From assembly GCA_017413255.1 (NCBI GenBank), contig JAFPUC010000007.1, positions 1-64,000 of the forward strand: DNA of 64,000 bases. The letters are read 5' to 3'. A model generated the notes under the pieces. The model was not told the DNA's origin, did not search any database, and saw only the letters and a program-made list of their open reading frames with translations. The DNA comes from Aeriscardovia sp. (GTDB lineage: Bacteria; Actinomycetota; Actinomycetes; Actinomycetales; Bifidobacteriaceae). The translations under genes were made by a program, and so were the position numbers. This document shows positions 7,846 to 16,896 of the stretch, in pieces (position 1 is the first letter of the stretch; every line of letters begins with the position of its first letter).

Positions 7846-9572
7846 CCCATATTTTAGTTGCCGTGGCATGGCCTTACGCCAACGGCCCCAGGCATATAGG
7901 ACACATCGCGGGCTTCGCCGTCCCCTCCGACATCTTCGCCCGCTATCAGAGGATGAAGGGAAACGACGTGCTGATGGTTTCCGGTACCGACGAACACGGC
8001 ACCCCCATCCTCGTGCAGGCGCAAAAAGAAGGGCTTTCGCCCCAGGCCCTCTCCCTCAAGTACCACGAGGTGATAACGGAGGATCTAAGGGACCTTGGGA
8101 TGAGTTACGACATATTCACCCGCACCAGCACCCTTACCCATGAAAAGGCCGTTCAAGAGCTTTTTTCATCCTCCCTTGAAAACGGGTACATAACCCTGGG
8201 CGAGCAGAAGGTGGCGATCTCCCCTGTCTCCGGGCGCACCCTTCCCGACCGCTATATCGAAGGGACCTGCCCGTTTTGCGGGGCGAAGGACGCGAGGGGG
8301 GACCAGTGCGACGAATGCGGAAAGGAATTGGATCCCACCGACCTTATAGGCCCCAGAAGCAAAATAGACGGCTCGGTTCCAATCTTCACTTCCAAAGAGC
8401 ACTACTTTTTGGATCTTCCCGCCTTAAAGCCCTACCTTGAAAAGTGGCTGGATGGCTGCAAAGGGTGGAGGGGTCCGGTCATGGCCTTCGCCAAGGCCCT
8501 TTTAAAGGACGCAAAGCCCAGGGCCATCACCAGAGACATCGACTGGGGCGTCCCGCTTCCCCCCGGCCCCTTCGCATCCGACCCCAACAAGAGGTTCTAC
8601 GTGTGGTTCGACGCTTTAGTGGGTTACCTTTCTTCCTCCCTTGAATGGGCGAAGAGGGAAGGAAAGGAAGAAGAGTGGGAAAAGTGGTGGAAAGGGGAGG
8701 CTGAAAGCTACTACTTTATGGGCAAAGACAACATCACCTTCCACACCGAAATCTGGCCCGCCATCCTCATGGCTTCAAGCGGGGTAAAGCCGGAAGACAA
8801 GCTCGGACCCTTTGGAAAGCTAAACCTTCCCACCCAGGTGGTGGCCTCCGGCTTTATGACCATGAAGGGGGCCAAGTTTTCAAGTTCCAGAGGGGTGGTG
8901 GTCTACTTAAGAGACCTTCTAAAGACCTGCCAGCCCGACGCCATACGCTACTTTATAGCTGCCTGCGGCCCGGAAAAGGAGGATTCGGACTTCTCCTTTG
9001 AAGAGATGGAAAGGAAAATTAACGGAGAGCTGGTGGCCTCCTGGGGGAATTTGGTAAACCGGGTCTGCACCCTGATCTACAGAAACTTTGGAAAAATCCC
9101 CTCCCCCGACCGCTTGGACGAGGGAGGGGAGGCGCTGCTTTCCTCCACCCTCAAAGGCTTTGAAGAGGTTGGGTCTTTGATTGAAAGAAACAGCCTGCAC
9201 GAGGCCCTTTCAAAAATAATGAGGCTGGCAGGCGAGACCAACGGGTACCTTTCCGACGCGGAGCCCTGGAAGGCAGAAGAGCCGCAAAAGTCCCGCATAC
9301 TTTTTGCCGCGGCCCAGGCGGTATCTGACCTAAACGTCATGCTCTCCCCCTTCCTCCCCTTCTCTTCGCCACAGGTCTTTTCCTTCCTCGGCCTCTCTTC
9401 CTCCCCCTGTCTTCCAAAAGTGAGGAAGGTGGAAGAAGAAGGCGAAGAGTGGAGCGAAATTTGCGGACCCTACGAAGCTGGAAAGTGGGAAAGGCATCCG
9501 ATTGCCCCATCTTCCCCCATTCCCGAGCCCCACGCCCTCTTTAGAAAATTTGAGGCAAAAAATGAAGCATAG
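7842..9572 (+). CDS. metG: Methionyl-tRNA synthetase
   Basis: 576 aa class I synthetase. HIGH-type motif in PYANGPRHIGHIAG at the N terminus, zinc knuckle with four cysteines (CPFCGAKDARGDQCDEC) in the connective region, FYVWFDALVGYLSS, and a variant KMSKS loop reading KFSSSRG. It ends after the anticodon-binding helix bundle and has no C-terminal EMAP-II-like tRNA-binding domain, which is usual for actinobacterial MetG. ATG overlaps rsmI by 4 bp. Confidence 0.97.
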   Translation: MTHILVAVAWPYANGPRHIGHIAGFAVPSDIFARYQRMKGNDVLMVSGTDEHGTPILVQAQKEGLSPQALSLKYHEVITEDLRDLGMSYDIFTRTSTLTHEKAVQELFSSSLENGYITLGEQKVAISPVSGRTLPDRYIEGTCPFCGAKDARGDQCDECGKELDPTDLIGPRSKIDGSVPIFTSKEHYFLDLPALKPYLEKWLDGCKGWRGPVMAFAKALLKDAKPRAITRDIDWGVPLPPGPFASDPNKRFYVWFDALVGYLSSSLEWAKREGKEEEWEKWWKGEAESYYFMGKDNITFHTEIWPAILMASSGVKPEDKLGPFGKLNLPTQVVASGFMTMKGAKFSSSRGVVVYLRDLLKTCQPDAIRYFIAACGPEKEDSDFSFEEMERKINGELVASWGNLVNRVCTLIYRNFGKIPSPDRLDEGGEALLSSTLKGFEEVGSLIERNSLHEALSKIMRLAGETNGYLSDAEPWKAEEPQKSRILFAAAQAVSDLNVMLSPFLPFSSPQVFSFLGLSSSPCLPKVRKVEEEGEEWSEICGPYEAGKWERHPIAPSSPIPEPHALFRKFEAKNEA

Positions 9573-10419
9573 GGAAAAAGGCTGGGCCCAGGGCCTGGGC
9601 GTCGAAGGGATGGCAGACGATCACACCCACATCCTCTCCCTTCCCTCCTTTGCAAAAGAGGAAGGCATAGCGGTTTTCTCCCCCGAAAAGATCCTGGATA
9701 TGAGCCGAAAAGCGGGGGTGAGGGAAATAATGGAGGTGGCCTGCGAGGAAAAGTACTTTGAAGAGGCCGCCAAATTTGCGGAGGGAAACGAAGGGGTCTA
9801 TTACGCTTTGGCGATCCACCCCCTGGAGGCGCTCAAATACGAAAGAAGGGAAGACTACGATTTGGCCTTTGAAAAAATGAAAAAGGTCATGCAGGACTTT
9901 CCAAAAAAGCTTTCGGCGGTGGGAGAGAGCGGAATGGACTTTTTCCACGCCCCCCTTTCCACTCTGCCCCTGCAGAAAAAAGCCCTTTTGGATCACGTCT
10001 CCCTTTCAAACGATCTGGGCCTTCCCCTCCAAATTCACGACCACCTGGCCCACCGGGAGGTTTTAGAAGCCTTAAAGGAAGGGGGCGCCAAAAAAGTGGT
10101 CTTCCACTCTTTTTCCGGGGACGCCGATTTTGCGAGGGCGGTGTGCCGGGAAGGCTGGTACCTTAGCTTTTCGGGAATGATAACTTTCAAAAACGCCTCC
10201 GAAGTGAGGGAGGCGTTTTTGGCCGCCCCCAGGGACAAAATCCTTGCGGAAACCGACGCGCCCTCCCTTACGCCTTCCCCTTTCAGAGGCCGGCCGAACG
10301 CGCCGTGGATGCTGGGCTACACCTTGAGGTTCATGGGCGACCTTTTAAACGTGCCCGCCTCTGAAATTGCTAAGATTACAAGGGAAAACGCTCTGAAGGC
10401 GTACGAAGCTTGGAGGTAA
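9562..10419 (+). CDS. TatD-family metal-dependent hydrolase
   Basis: 285 aa TIM-barrel hydrolase. Metal ligands visible: DDHTHI near residue 20, AVGESGMDFF, LQIHDHL, VFHSFSGD and LAETDAP, i.e. the His/Glu/His/His/Asp set of the family. TatD proteins act as metal-dependent DNases. The frame is open from 9502 inside metG; ATG 9562 has GAGG 6 nt upstream and overlaps the metG stop by 11 bp, so it is chosen. ATG 9610 is the alternative with a poorly spaced RBS. The rsmA and ispE genes that often follow tatD in Actinobacteria are absent here; gnd follows instead. Confidence 0.92.
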   Translation: MKHREKGWAQGLGVEGMADDHTHILSLPSFAKEEGIAVFSPEKILDMSRKAGVREIMEVACEEKYFEEAAKFAEGNEGVYYALAIHPLEALKYERREDYDLAFEKMKKVMQDFPKKLSAVGESGMDFFHAPLSTLPLQKKALLDHVSLSNDLGLPLQIHDHLAHREVLEALKEGGAKKVVFHSFSGDADFARAVCREGWYLSFSGMITFKNASEVREAFLAAPRDKILAETDAPSLTPSPFRGRPNAPWMLGYTLRFMGDLLNVPASEIAKITRENALKAYEAWR

Positions 10420-10421
10420 AA

Positions 10422-11828
10422 ATGAAAGGCTGCGTAGGAATAATAGGGCTGGGGTCCATGGGGGCCTCCATCGCCCTCAACCTTGCCAGAAACGGCTACG
10501 AGGTATCGGTGTACAACAGGACCTTGGAGAGGGCTGAGGACTTTGTAAAGGAAAACCCGAACAAGGGCTTTGTACTTTGCCGCACCCTGGAAGATCTGGC
10601 CTCCTCGCTTCCGGCTCCCAGGGTGGTGATGTCGGTCATTACCGCAGGAGCCCCCACTAAGGCCGCCCTCTCCAACCTTTCTTCCTTCCTGGATCCCGGA
10701 GACCTTGTAATCGACTGCGCCAACTCCTTCTACAAAGATTCCATGCAGCTGGGATCTGAAATGGAAAAGAAGGGGATACTTTTCGCAGACTGCGGAGTGT
10801 CGGGAGGAAAGATGGGGGCCCTCATGGGCCCCTCCATGATGTTTGGGGGCAGCCCCGAGGCCTGGAGGCTTTCGGAAGGGATAATAAAGGATATCTGCGC
10901 CAAGACCCCATCCGGACAAGCGTGCGCGGAGCGCCTGGGGCCTGTGGGCAGTGGCCACTTTGTGAAGATGGTCCACAACGGCATAGAGTACGCGCTCATG
11001 GGGGCCATAGCCGAAGTTTACGACATCTTTAGGCGCGAGGGCTTTTCTTCAGACCAGTGCTCTGAAATTTTCAAAAGGTGGGATGGGGGCGCCCTTCACG
11101 GCTACCTTACCGAAATCAGCGCCAAAGTACTCGGGCACAAGGATGCGAAGACCGGAAAGGGCTTTGTTGAGATAGTGAGCGACAAGGCCCACATGAACGG
11201 GACCGGAACCTGGACCATGCTTTCGGCCCTCGAACTCGGATGCTCCGTCCCTTCCATAGGGGAGGCAGTATTTGAAAGGATCTTTTCTTCAGAATCCTCC
11301 CTGCGCTCCGCTTTCAAACACGACTCCAAGGGACCCGGCGTTTCCATAGATTCGTCTGAAGCCATGCAGGCCCTCTACCTTTCCTTTGCTTCCATCTTTT
11401 CCCAAGGATTCGACCTTCTCCTTTCGGCTTCCAAAAAGTACGAATGGGGGATGGATCCGGCAAAGATTGCACAGATCTGGGAGGCGGGGTGCATCATCCG
11501 CTCCAGCTTCCTTCCCAAGATCCACTCCGCCTTCAAGAAGAACCCTCTTCTTCCCTCCCTCATGGCGGACCCCGAGTTCAAGTCCATGGAGGAAAAGAAC
11601 GGACAGTCCATGAGGAGGGTGGTGGCCAAAGGCGTTTTGGGAGAAATTCCCCTTCCCGTCCTAGATTCCTCCCTCTCTTACTTAGACGACCTTTCCCACC
11701 CCCTCCCCTCCAACCTCATAGGGGCGCAGAGGGACTACTTTGGGGCCCACGGCTACGAGAGGACGGATGAAGAAGGCTTTTTCCACACCGAATGGGAAAA
11801 GGGCGGACAAGAGGTCAAAAGGCAGTAG
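10422..11828 (+). CDS. gnd: 6-phosphogluconate dehydrogenase (decarboxylating)
   Basis: 468 aa. N-terminal Rossmann motif GIIGLGSMGASIALNLARNG with the NADP-binding VYNR, substrate motif CGVSGGKMGA, catalytic Lys/Asn in GHFVKMVHNGIEYA, and a C-terminal IGAQRDYFGAHGYER. It oxidises and decarboxylates 6-phosphogluconate to ribulose-5-phosphate. ATG 10422 has GGAGG 6 nt upstream, two bases after the tatD stop; an upstream in-frame TTG at 10410 is less likely. zwf, opcA and pgl lie 2-5 kb downstream on the opposite strand. Confidence 0.97.
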   Translation: MKGCVGIIGLGSMGASIALNLARNGYEVSVYNRTLERAEDFVKENPNKGFVLCRTLEDLASSLPAPRVVMSVITAGAPTKAALSNLSSFLDPGDLVIDCANSFYKDSMQLGSEMEKKGILFADCGVSGGKMGALMGPSMMFGGSPEAWRLSEGIIKDICAKTPSGQACAERLGPVGSGHFVKMVHNGIEYALMGAIAEVYDIFRREGFSSDQCSEIFKRWDGGALHGYLTEISAKVLGHKDAKTGKGFVEIVSDKAHMNGTGTWTMLSALELGCSVPSIGEAVFERIFSSESSLRSAFKHDSKGPGVSIDSSEAMQALYLSFASIFSQGFDLLLSASKKYEWGMDPAKIAQIWEAGCIIRSSFLPKIHSAFKKNPLLPSLMADPEFKSMEEKNGQSMRRVVAKGVLGEIPLPVLDSSLSYLDDLSHPLPSNLIGAQRDYFGAHGYERTDEEGFFHTEWEKGGQEVKRQ

Positions 11829-11842
11829 GCAAAGGCCGAAAA

Positions 11843-12916
11843 ATGGAACGCAATCGGGCCAGGATACAGGATGTGGCCAGGCTCGCCCACACCAGCGTCT
11901 CTACGGTTTCCAGGGTGCTTGGCGGGGGGAAAAACGTGGACCGGGCCACCAGGGAAAAAGTGGAGGAAGCCATAGGGGAGCTGGGATACATTCCCTCCGC
12001 CTCGGCCCGGGCGATGAGGCTGGAGCGCACTCACATGGCAGGCCTCTTGGTCCCCGATATGACCAGCGGATACCACGCCCTCCTTTCCCAAACGATAAAA
12101 GACGATTTGTTCAAGCGGGGGTACCTGACCATGATAGGCACCACCTTCGGGGACTCTGCCATGCAGCGCTCTTATATCTCTTCCTTCATTTCCCAAAGGG
12201 TGGACGGCCTTGTAATCCTCTCCTCCTTTTTCCACGATCCTTTGGAGCTTTCAAGCGTGAAGGGGGTTCCCGCCGTCTTTTTGGATACTTTTTTGGAAAA
12301 GTCTAAAATCCCCACCATAAACCAGGACGTTTCCAACGCCGTCTCCGACGCCCTTAAAGACCTGCGCTTTTACAGGCATGAAAAGGTGGGCTACATGCCG
12401 GGGCCCGTAGGAAAGCTCCCCCTTTTGGCGGAGTACAAGGAAGCTTTGGAAAAAAAGGCCCTGGAAATTTTTGGAAAGGGGGCGGTGGAGATTTCGGCCC
12501 AGACCGAGATCTCCATAATGTCTTCCTACGCCAACTTCCTCGCCCCTTCCTGCCCTTCGGACGGGAGCCTGGGCTTTAAAAGAAGGTGCGAAAAGGTGGG
12601 AAGCATTTTGGAAGCCCTGCTTTCGGAAGGGGCCAGGGCCGTGATCGCAGGCTACGGCCCCGACGCCCTGGCCCTCTACCTTTGCCTCAGGGCGAGGGGC
12701 ATACCCATAGGAAAGGGCGGGGTGAGCGTGATATCTTTCGACCACGTGTCTATGGGAGACTTCCTCTCTCCCCCCCTCTCCTCCATAGAAGTGCCCGTGG
12801 GGCAGATGGGGCTTATGGCCTCCGAAAGCCTGCAGAGGGTGATGGAGGGCGAAATTATAGAAAACAAGAAAGTCGTAGCCGGTTACGTCCACAGGCAGAG
12901 CGTGGGACTGGCGTAG
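11843..12916 (+). CDS. LacI-family transcriptional regulator
   Basis: 357 aa. The N-terminal helix-turn-helix reads ARIQDVARLAHTSVSTVSRV followed by the hinge helix ending SARAMRLERTH, then a periplasmic-binding-protein-like sensor domain (about residues 60-355). Such proteins repress sugar genes until a ligand binds. It sits directly between gnd and a ribokinase gene, 11 bp from the latter, so it may respond to ribose or a related pentose; this is inference. The best start is ATG 11843; the open frame upstream overlaps gnd. No operator was found immediately upstream. Confidence 0.93.
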   Translation: MERNRARIQDVARLAHTSVSTVSRVLGGGKNVDRATREKVEEAIGELGYIPSASARAMRLERTHMAGLLVPDMTSGYHALLSQTIKDDLFKRGYLTMIGTTFGDSAMQRSYISSFISQRVDGLVILSSFFHDPLELSSVKGVPAVFLDTFLEKSKIPTINQDVSNAVSDALKDLRFYRHEKVGYMPGPVGKLPLLAEYKEALEKKALEIFGKGAVEISAQTEISIMSSYANFLAPSCPSDGSLGFKRRCEKVGSILEALLSEGARAVIAGYGPDALALYLCLRARGIPIGKGGVSVISFDHVSMGDFLSPPLSSIEVPVGQMGLMASESLQRVMEGEIIENKKVVAGYVHRQSVGLA

Positions 12917-12927
12917 AAAGGGGAAAA

Positions 12928-13878
12928 ATGGAATCTTCTCTTTTTGAAATGCTGAAAGAGGGAAAGAAGGTAGGGGCCTTAGGGTCTTTGAACGCGGATT
13001 ACTCCTTTTCCGTCTCTTCCTTCCCCCAGCCCGGAAGCACCGTGACGGCCTCCTGCATGGTGGTAAGGCCCGGGGGCAAGAGCTCGAACCAGATTGTGCA
13101 GGCGTCCCTTTTGGGGATGGACTGCCAGATGTTTGGGCAGGTGGGAGAAGACCCAAGGGGCGGATGGCTTATAGAAAAGCTAAACGAAGTCGGAGTAAAT
13201 ACTCAAAAAATAGTAAAAAACGGCCCGGAATCGGGCCACGCCTTCATCATGGTAGACGACAAGGGCGAAAACGAGATTGTAGTCAGCTCCGGATCCAACG
13301 GATCTTTGGGGACAAAATACGTAGATGAAGTGAAGGAGGACCTTTCCTCTTTGGACGCCCTGGGTTTTTGCCTCGAAGTTCCCGTAGAAACCGTGGAAAA
13401 GGCCTTGAGGGAAGTTGAGGGGCCGATAAAGGTTCTAAACGTCTCCCCCATCCCTTCCTCCCCTTCCCTAGACATCGCCCAGGGGGCGGATGTGGTGATA
13501 GTTAACGAAGAGGAAGCGAAAAGCGTCATAGGAAAGCCCATCCCTTCCTCCCCCGACAGCTTCCTTTGGGCCGCGGCGGCCAAAATGCTGAAAAAAAGGA
13601 GCCTTCCTTCGGTGGTAGTCACTTTAGGGTCCAAAGGAAGCGTGGCATTGGAAGATGGGAAGGCGTGGCCCATATCCCCCAGGCCCGTCACCCCCAAAGA
13701 CACCACCGGCTGCGGAGATTCTTTTGCAGGATCCCTTCTGGCCGCGCTGGCATCCGGGATGAGCCTTCCCGACGCCTGCCGCCTCGCCTCTTTTGCCTCG
13801 GCATATTCCGCCCTCGGCGACGGCGCCCAGAGCTCGTACGGGACGAAAGAGGGAATTAGAAAGTTTGCGGAAGAGTAA
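12928..13878 (+). CDS. rbsK: PfkB-family sugar kinase, probable ribokinase
   Basis: 316 aa. GSLNADYSF near the N terminus (substrate Asn/Asp), the glycine pair in VRPGGKSSNQ (usual GGKGAN), NEEEAK near residue 195, and the catalytic DTTGCGDSFAGSL near residue 265 (anion hole plus base). It would phosphorylate ribose or a close sugar for entry into the pentose phosphate route. The open frame reaches back to 12586 inside lacI, but ATG 12928 with AAAGGGG upstream matches the family N terminus. No ribose transporter is adjacent. The C terminus overlaps pgl (opposite strand) by 23 bp. Confidence 0.88.
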   Translation: MESSLFEMLKEGKKVGALGSLNADYSFSVSSFPQPGSTVTASCMVVRPGGKSSNQIVQASLLGMDCQMFGQVGEDPRGGWLIEKLNEVGVNTQKIVKNGPESGHAFIMVDDKGENEIVVSSGSNGSLGTKYVDEVKEDLSSLDALGFCLEVPVETVEKALREVEGPIKVLNVSPIPSSPSLDIAQGADVVIVNEEEAKSVIGKPIPSSPDSFLWAAAAKMLKKRSLPSVVVTLGSKGSVALEDGKAWPISPRPVTPKDTTGCGDSFAGSLLAALASGMSLPDACRLASFASAYSALGDGAQSSYGTKEGIRKFAEE

Positions 13879-14572
13879 GGGAGGAAAAGCGCCATGCGCT
13901 CTTTTCCTTTCCCTGGCAAAAGGTGGCGGGAATAAGGGGATCTGCCCAGATCCTTACGGCCTTTTCCACAATTTCCCTTTTTTCTTTTTGAGCGGCCACT
14001 AAAAATACTTCAAGGCTGCTTTGTATAAATTCCATAGAAACGCTCATGCGGGATGCCGGAGGCTTTGGAGAGTCGCCCACCCAGGTGGTAAGGCCCCTGC
14101 CGAGGCCCTTTCCGGGAAAGAGGGAGGCCACGTGCCCGTCGGGGCCGCAGGAAAGCCATGAGACGGAGCATCCTTCCCCAAACCCCAGGCTTAAAATTTC
14201 CTCTTCGTACGCCTTTGCCCCCTCTTTTGCAGAGCCTAACTGTGGGAAGGGGTGGATGTTTTCTTCCGGCATCCCCCAGCCCTTCAAAACGTCTAAGAAG
14301 AAAGAAAGCCGGTTAAAGTTCAAAAGGGAAGGGTCTGAAGAGTACCTTTCGTCTGCAAAAAAGATGTGCAAGGAAGAGAGGCAAAGCCCTTCCAAAAGGG
14401 GGCTGGAAGCAATGGATCTGGCCACTTTTTCCCCGTCCCTCCCTCCGGATACCAGCCAGGAAGCCCTCTTCCCCCTTTTTAAAATGCGGTGGGTGTCTAA
14501 GAGGATTTCAGAGGCCACGGCGGGTCCGAAAGCCTCCTCTTTCCAAATTTCTATCTGCCTGTCAGCCAACAT
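13856..14572 (-). CDS. pgl: 6-phosphogluconolactonase
   Basis: 238 aa of the SugarP_isomerase/NagB fold. Family motifs: LVSGGRDG, FADERY in LHIFFADERYS, NFNRLSFFL, and SCGPDGHVASLFPG (usual GxGxDGHxASLFPG). It hydrolyses 6-phosphogluconolactone, the step between zwf and gnd. ATG 14572 follows AGGGGGCG; a TTG at 14593 is an alternative. It overlaps the opcA 3' end by 11 bp, so the three genes zwf-opcA-pgl form one leftward unit. Confidence 0.95.
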   Translation of the reverse strand: MLADRQIEIWKEEAFGPAVASEILLDTHRILKRGKRASWLVSGGRDGEKVARSIASSPLLEGLCLSSLHIFFADERYSSDPSLLNFNRLSFFLDVLKGWGMPEENIHPFPQLGSAKEGAKAYEEEILSLGFGEGCSVSWLSCGPDGHVASLFPGKGLGRGLTTWVGDSPKPPASRMSVSMEFIQSSLEVFLVAAQKEKREIVEKAVRIWADPLIPATFCQGKEKSAWRFSSLTLPQTF

Positions 14573-15407
14573 CTTTCGCCCCCTGGACTTCAAAATCCAA
14601 ACACCTGAAGTAAAGGGGGTCGGGGTAAAGGAGCTCCACCTGCCTTACCAAAAGGTCCCCTCTCTCTTCTTCCCCCTTTGGAGCTTCAAAAGTCCTTTGC
14701 TCCTCTTCTATTTCAAAGGCCTTTCCCCCATCTTCCTCTTTCAGGCGGATTTGCCATCCCGGGGCTCCCAGGGTAAGGGAGCAAACCGAAGAGGAGTAGG
14801 AAGGAGCCTGCTTGAAGCGGGCGGGAATCGAGAACTGTTCCCTTGCCCACCCCGCCAAAATCAGGCTGAGGGCGTCCAAACTCCCGGTCTCCACTTCAAA
14901 AAAGGCGGGCGGCCTCGAAAGGAGCGCGGCTTCAAGCCTTTCCCTCCACTTTTCGCTTCTTTCCCAGGAAAGGTCTATCGCCTTTTTCCCCGCCTGCTTT
15001 AGGAGGGAGAAGTTTTTTAAAACCTCTCTGGATCCGATGTCTGTTACGTAGCAGCAAGACATCGAGTAAAGCTCGGCCTTTACTTCCGCCTTCCCCGGAT
15101 CGAATACCACAAGGGAGGCTTCTTCGGGGAGGAGGGGGGAAAGAAGGTGCGAAAGGGGTGCGTCTTTAGGTTTTTTCATTCTGACAACTTCCCCTCCCCC
15201 GGGAAGGGATGAAAGAAAGTAAGAGGCCTCCCTCCCCTCCCCTTCTTCCACGCAAAAGGCCGCGCAGGAAAAGGCCGAGGCCACTTTCAGAGCATCCTTT
15301 TTTGCTCCCCCTAAAGCCAAAAAGGCCAGAGAAGAATTGGCGGCGGAGGGAAGGGCCGATCCCTCCTCCAGCCTTCTTTCCCCGCCCTCTTTTACAGTTT
15401 CCTCCAT
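14562..15407 (-). CDS. opcA: Glucose-6-phosphate dehydrogenase assembly protein OpcA
   Basis: 281 aa. No catalytic motif; the OpcA pattern is seen in VVFDPGKAE, the DIGSREVL segment and IDLSWERSEKWRERL near residue 150, followed by a C-terminal beta-rich part. OpcA is an allosteric partner of G6PDH in cyanobacteria and Actinobacteria. Start is ATG with GAGAAAA upstream. It sits between zwf and pgl with 16- and 11-bp overlaps. The Ser/Leu/Glu-rich sequence is more diverged than its neighbours, but order and length fit. Confidence 0.9.
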   Translation of the reverse strand: MEETVKEGGERRLEEGSALPSAANSSLAFLALGGAKKDALKVASAFSCAAFCVEEGEGREASYFLSSLPGGGEVVRMKKPKDAPLSHLLSPLLPEEASLVVFDPGKAEVKAELYSMSCCYVTDIGSREVLKNFSLLKQAGKKAIDLSWERSEKWRERLEAALLSRPPAFFEVETGSLDALSLILAGWAREQFSIPARFKQAPSYSSSVCSLTLGAPGWQIRLKEEDGGKAFEIEEEQRTFEAPKGEEERGDLLVRQVELLYPDPLYFRCLDFEVQGAKDVG

Positions 15408-16858
15408 TTTCTCCCATCCCTTTCCATAAGCTTGTCTGAAGAAGCAGGACCCCTTGAACCCGCTTTGTAAAACTCCAGTGTGGAGGGGTTTTGGTTCCAG
15501 AAGTCTTCCAGCTGGTCGATTATCTTCCAGCTGTATTCCGTCTCCTCTTCCGAAGGGAAGAGGGAGGATCTGCCGAGCATGGCGTCTTCTATCAGCTCTT
15601 CATAAGCTTCCGGGCATTTTTCCGCAAATTCCTTTTCATAGGAAAAGCCCATGCGCGCCTTTCGCATCAGGTTCTCCCCGGGAAGTTTTGACAAGATCTC
15701 CACATCCACCCCCTCATCCGGCTGGATTTTAAACACTACGCTCCCCTTCATCCCTTCTTTTTCTCCGGCTCCCCCCTTTAAAATAAGGGCGATTTCCGCC
15801 GTGCGTTTGGGGAGCCTTTTTCCGGCGCGCAGGTAGAAGGGGCATCCCTGCCAGCGGGGGGCGTCGACGTTTATTTTGAGGGCGGCAAAGGTGTCGGTGA
15901 GGGAAGCGGGATCCACCCCTTCTTCCTGCCTGTAGCCCTTTACAAATCTCCCCCCCTCAAATCCTTCGCTGTACTGGCCCCTGGCCGAGGTCCTTTCAAG
16001 GTTTTCTATTTTGCATCTTTTAAGGACTTCGATCTTTCTTTCCCTCTCCCCTTCTTGCCCTTCCGGCTTTTCCATGGCCGTAAGGGCAAGAAGCTGCATG
16101 AGGTGGTTTTGAAGAACGTCTCTGGCGGCTCCGGCCTGCTCGTAGTAAGCGCTCCTTCCTTCCACTCCCGCGCTCTCGGCCACGCTGATCTGCACGTGGT
16201 CTATGATTTCTCCTGACCACAGGGAGCTAAAGAGGGGGTTTTCAAAGCGGAGGGGGAGGAGGTTTTGAACCATTTCCTTACCCAGGTAGTGGTCGATTCT
16301 GAAAATCTGAGGCGAGCTGAAGGCCGACTTTACAAGAGAATCCAACTTTTTTGCGCTCTCAAGATCGCGGCCGAAGGGCTTTTCGACCATAACCTTTTGC
16401 AGGGGGTTTTCAGGGTCTGCAACTCCGGATTCTTTCAGCCTCTCTATCACCAAAGGGAAGCTGGCGGGGGGAATGGAAAGGTAGAAGAGGGTGCGCCCCT
16501 GCGTGCCCTGATCTTTTGAAGCCCCTTCGATTATTTCTTTAAGGTTTTCAAAGCTTTTTTCGTCGTCAAACGTCCCTTTGGCGAAGTAAAAGTGGGGGGC
16601 CATGAGGGAAAACGCTTCCTCATCAAATCCGGTCCTGCAGTTTTGCTCTATTTCCTTTTTGGCCCAAAGGACAAATTCCTCCCTCGACCACTCCCTTCTG
16701 GCAAAGCCCAAAAGGCCGAAGCCCGCGGGCATGAGGCCTCTGTGAAAGAGGTCATAAAAGGCAGGCAGGAGCTTATGCCTGGACAAATGCCCCGTCACGC
16801 CGAAGAGCACGATTGTGCAGGGCTCCGGGATTTTTTTTGCGTAATCGTTCTTTTCCAA
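15392..16858 (-). CDS. zwf: Glucose-6-phosphate 1-dehydrogenase
   Basis: 488 aa. N-terminal nucleotide motif IVLFGVTGHLSRHKLLPA (usual GASGDLAKRKL), VEKPFGRDL, and the active-site signature RIDHYLGKEMVQN. It oxidises glucose-6-phosphate with NADP+ to the lactone. The usual GxxGDL is GVTGHLS here, which could shift coenzyme handling. The start is TTG at 16856-16858 with GGAGGA and AAGGAG just upstream; no ATG fits. The promoter lies in the 38-bp gap to the divergent HD-domain gene. Confidence 0.96.
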   Translation of the reverse strand: MEKNDYAKKIPEPCTIVLFGVTGHLSRHKLLPAFYDLFHRGLMPAGFGLLGFARREWSREEFVLWAKKEIEQNCRTGFDEEAFSLMAPHFYFAKGTFDDEKSFENLKEIIEGASKDQGTQGRTLFYLSIPPASFPLVIERLKESGVADPENPLQKVMVEKPFGRDLESAKKLDSLVKSAFSSPQIFRIDHYLGKEMVQNLLPLRFENPLFSSLWSGEIIDHVQISVAESAGVEGRSAYYEQAGAARDVLQNHLMQLLALTAMEKPEGQEGERERKIEVLKRCKIENLERTSARGQYSEGFEGGRFVKGYRQEEGVDPASLTDTFAALKINVDAPRWQGCPFYLRAGKRLPKRTAEIALILKGGAGEKEGMKGSVVFKIQPDEGVDVEILSKLPGENLMRKARMGFSYEKEFAEKCPEAYEELIEDAMLGRSSLFPSEEETEYSWKIIDQLEDFWNQNPSTLEFYKAGSRGPASSDKLMERDGRKWRKL

Positions 16859-16882
16859 CTTCTCCTTCTTCCTCCCAAGGCC

Positions 16883-16888
16883 TATAAA
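16883..16888 (+). promoter_or_regulatory. Candidate -10 element for a leaderless HD-domain mRNA
   Basis: TATAAA 8 nt before the ATG at 16897 with no ribosome binding site in between, which would place the transcript start at or next to the start codon. No convincing -35 hexamer is seen. Confidence 0.4.
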
Positions 16889-16896
16889 ATGTGATC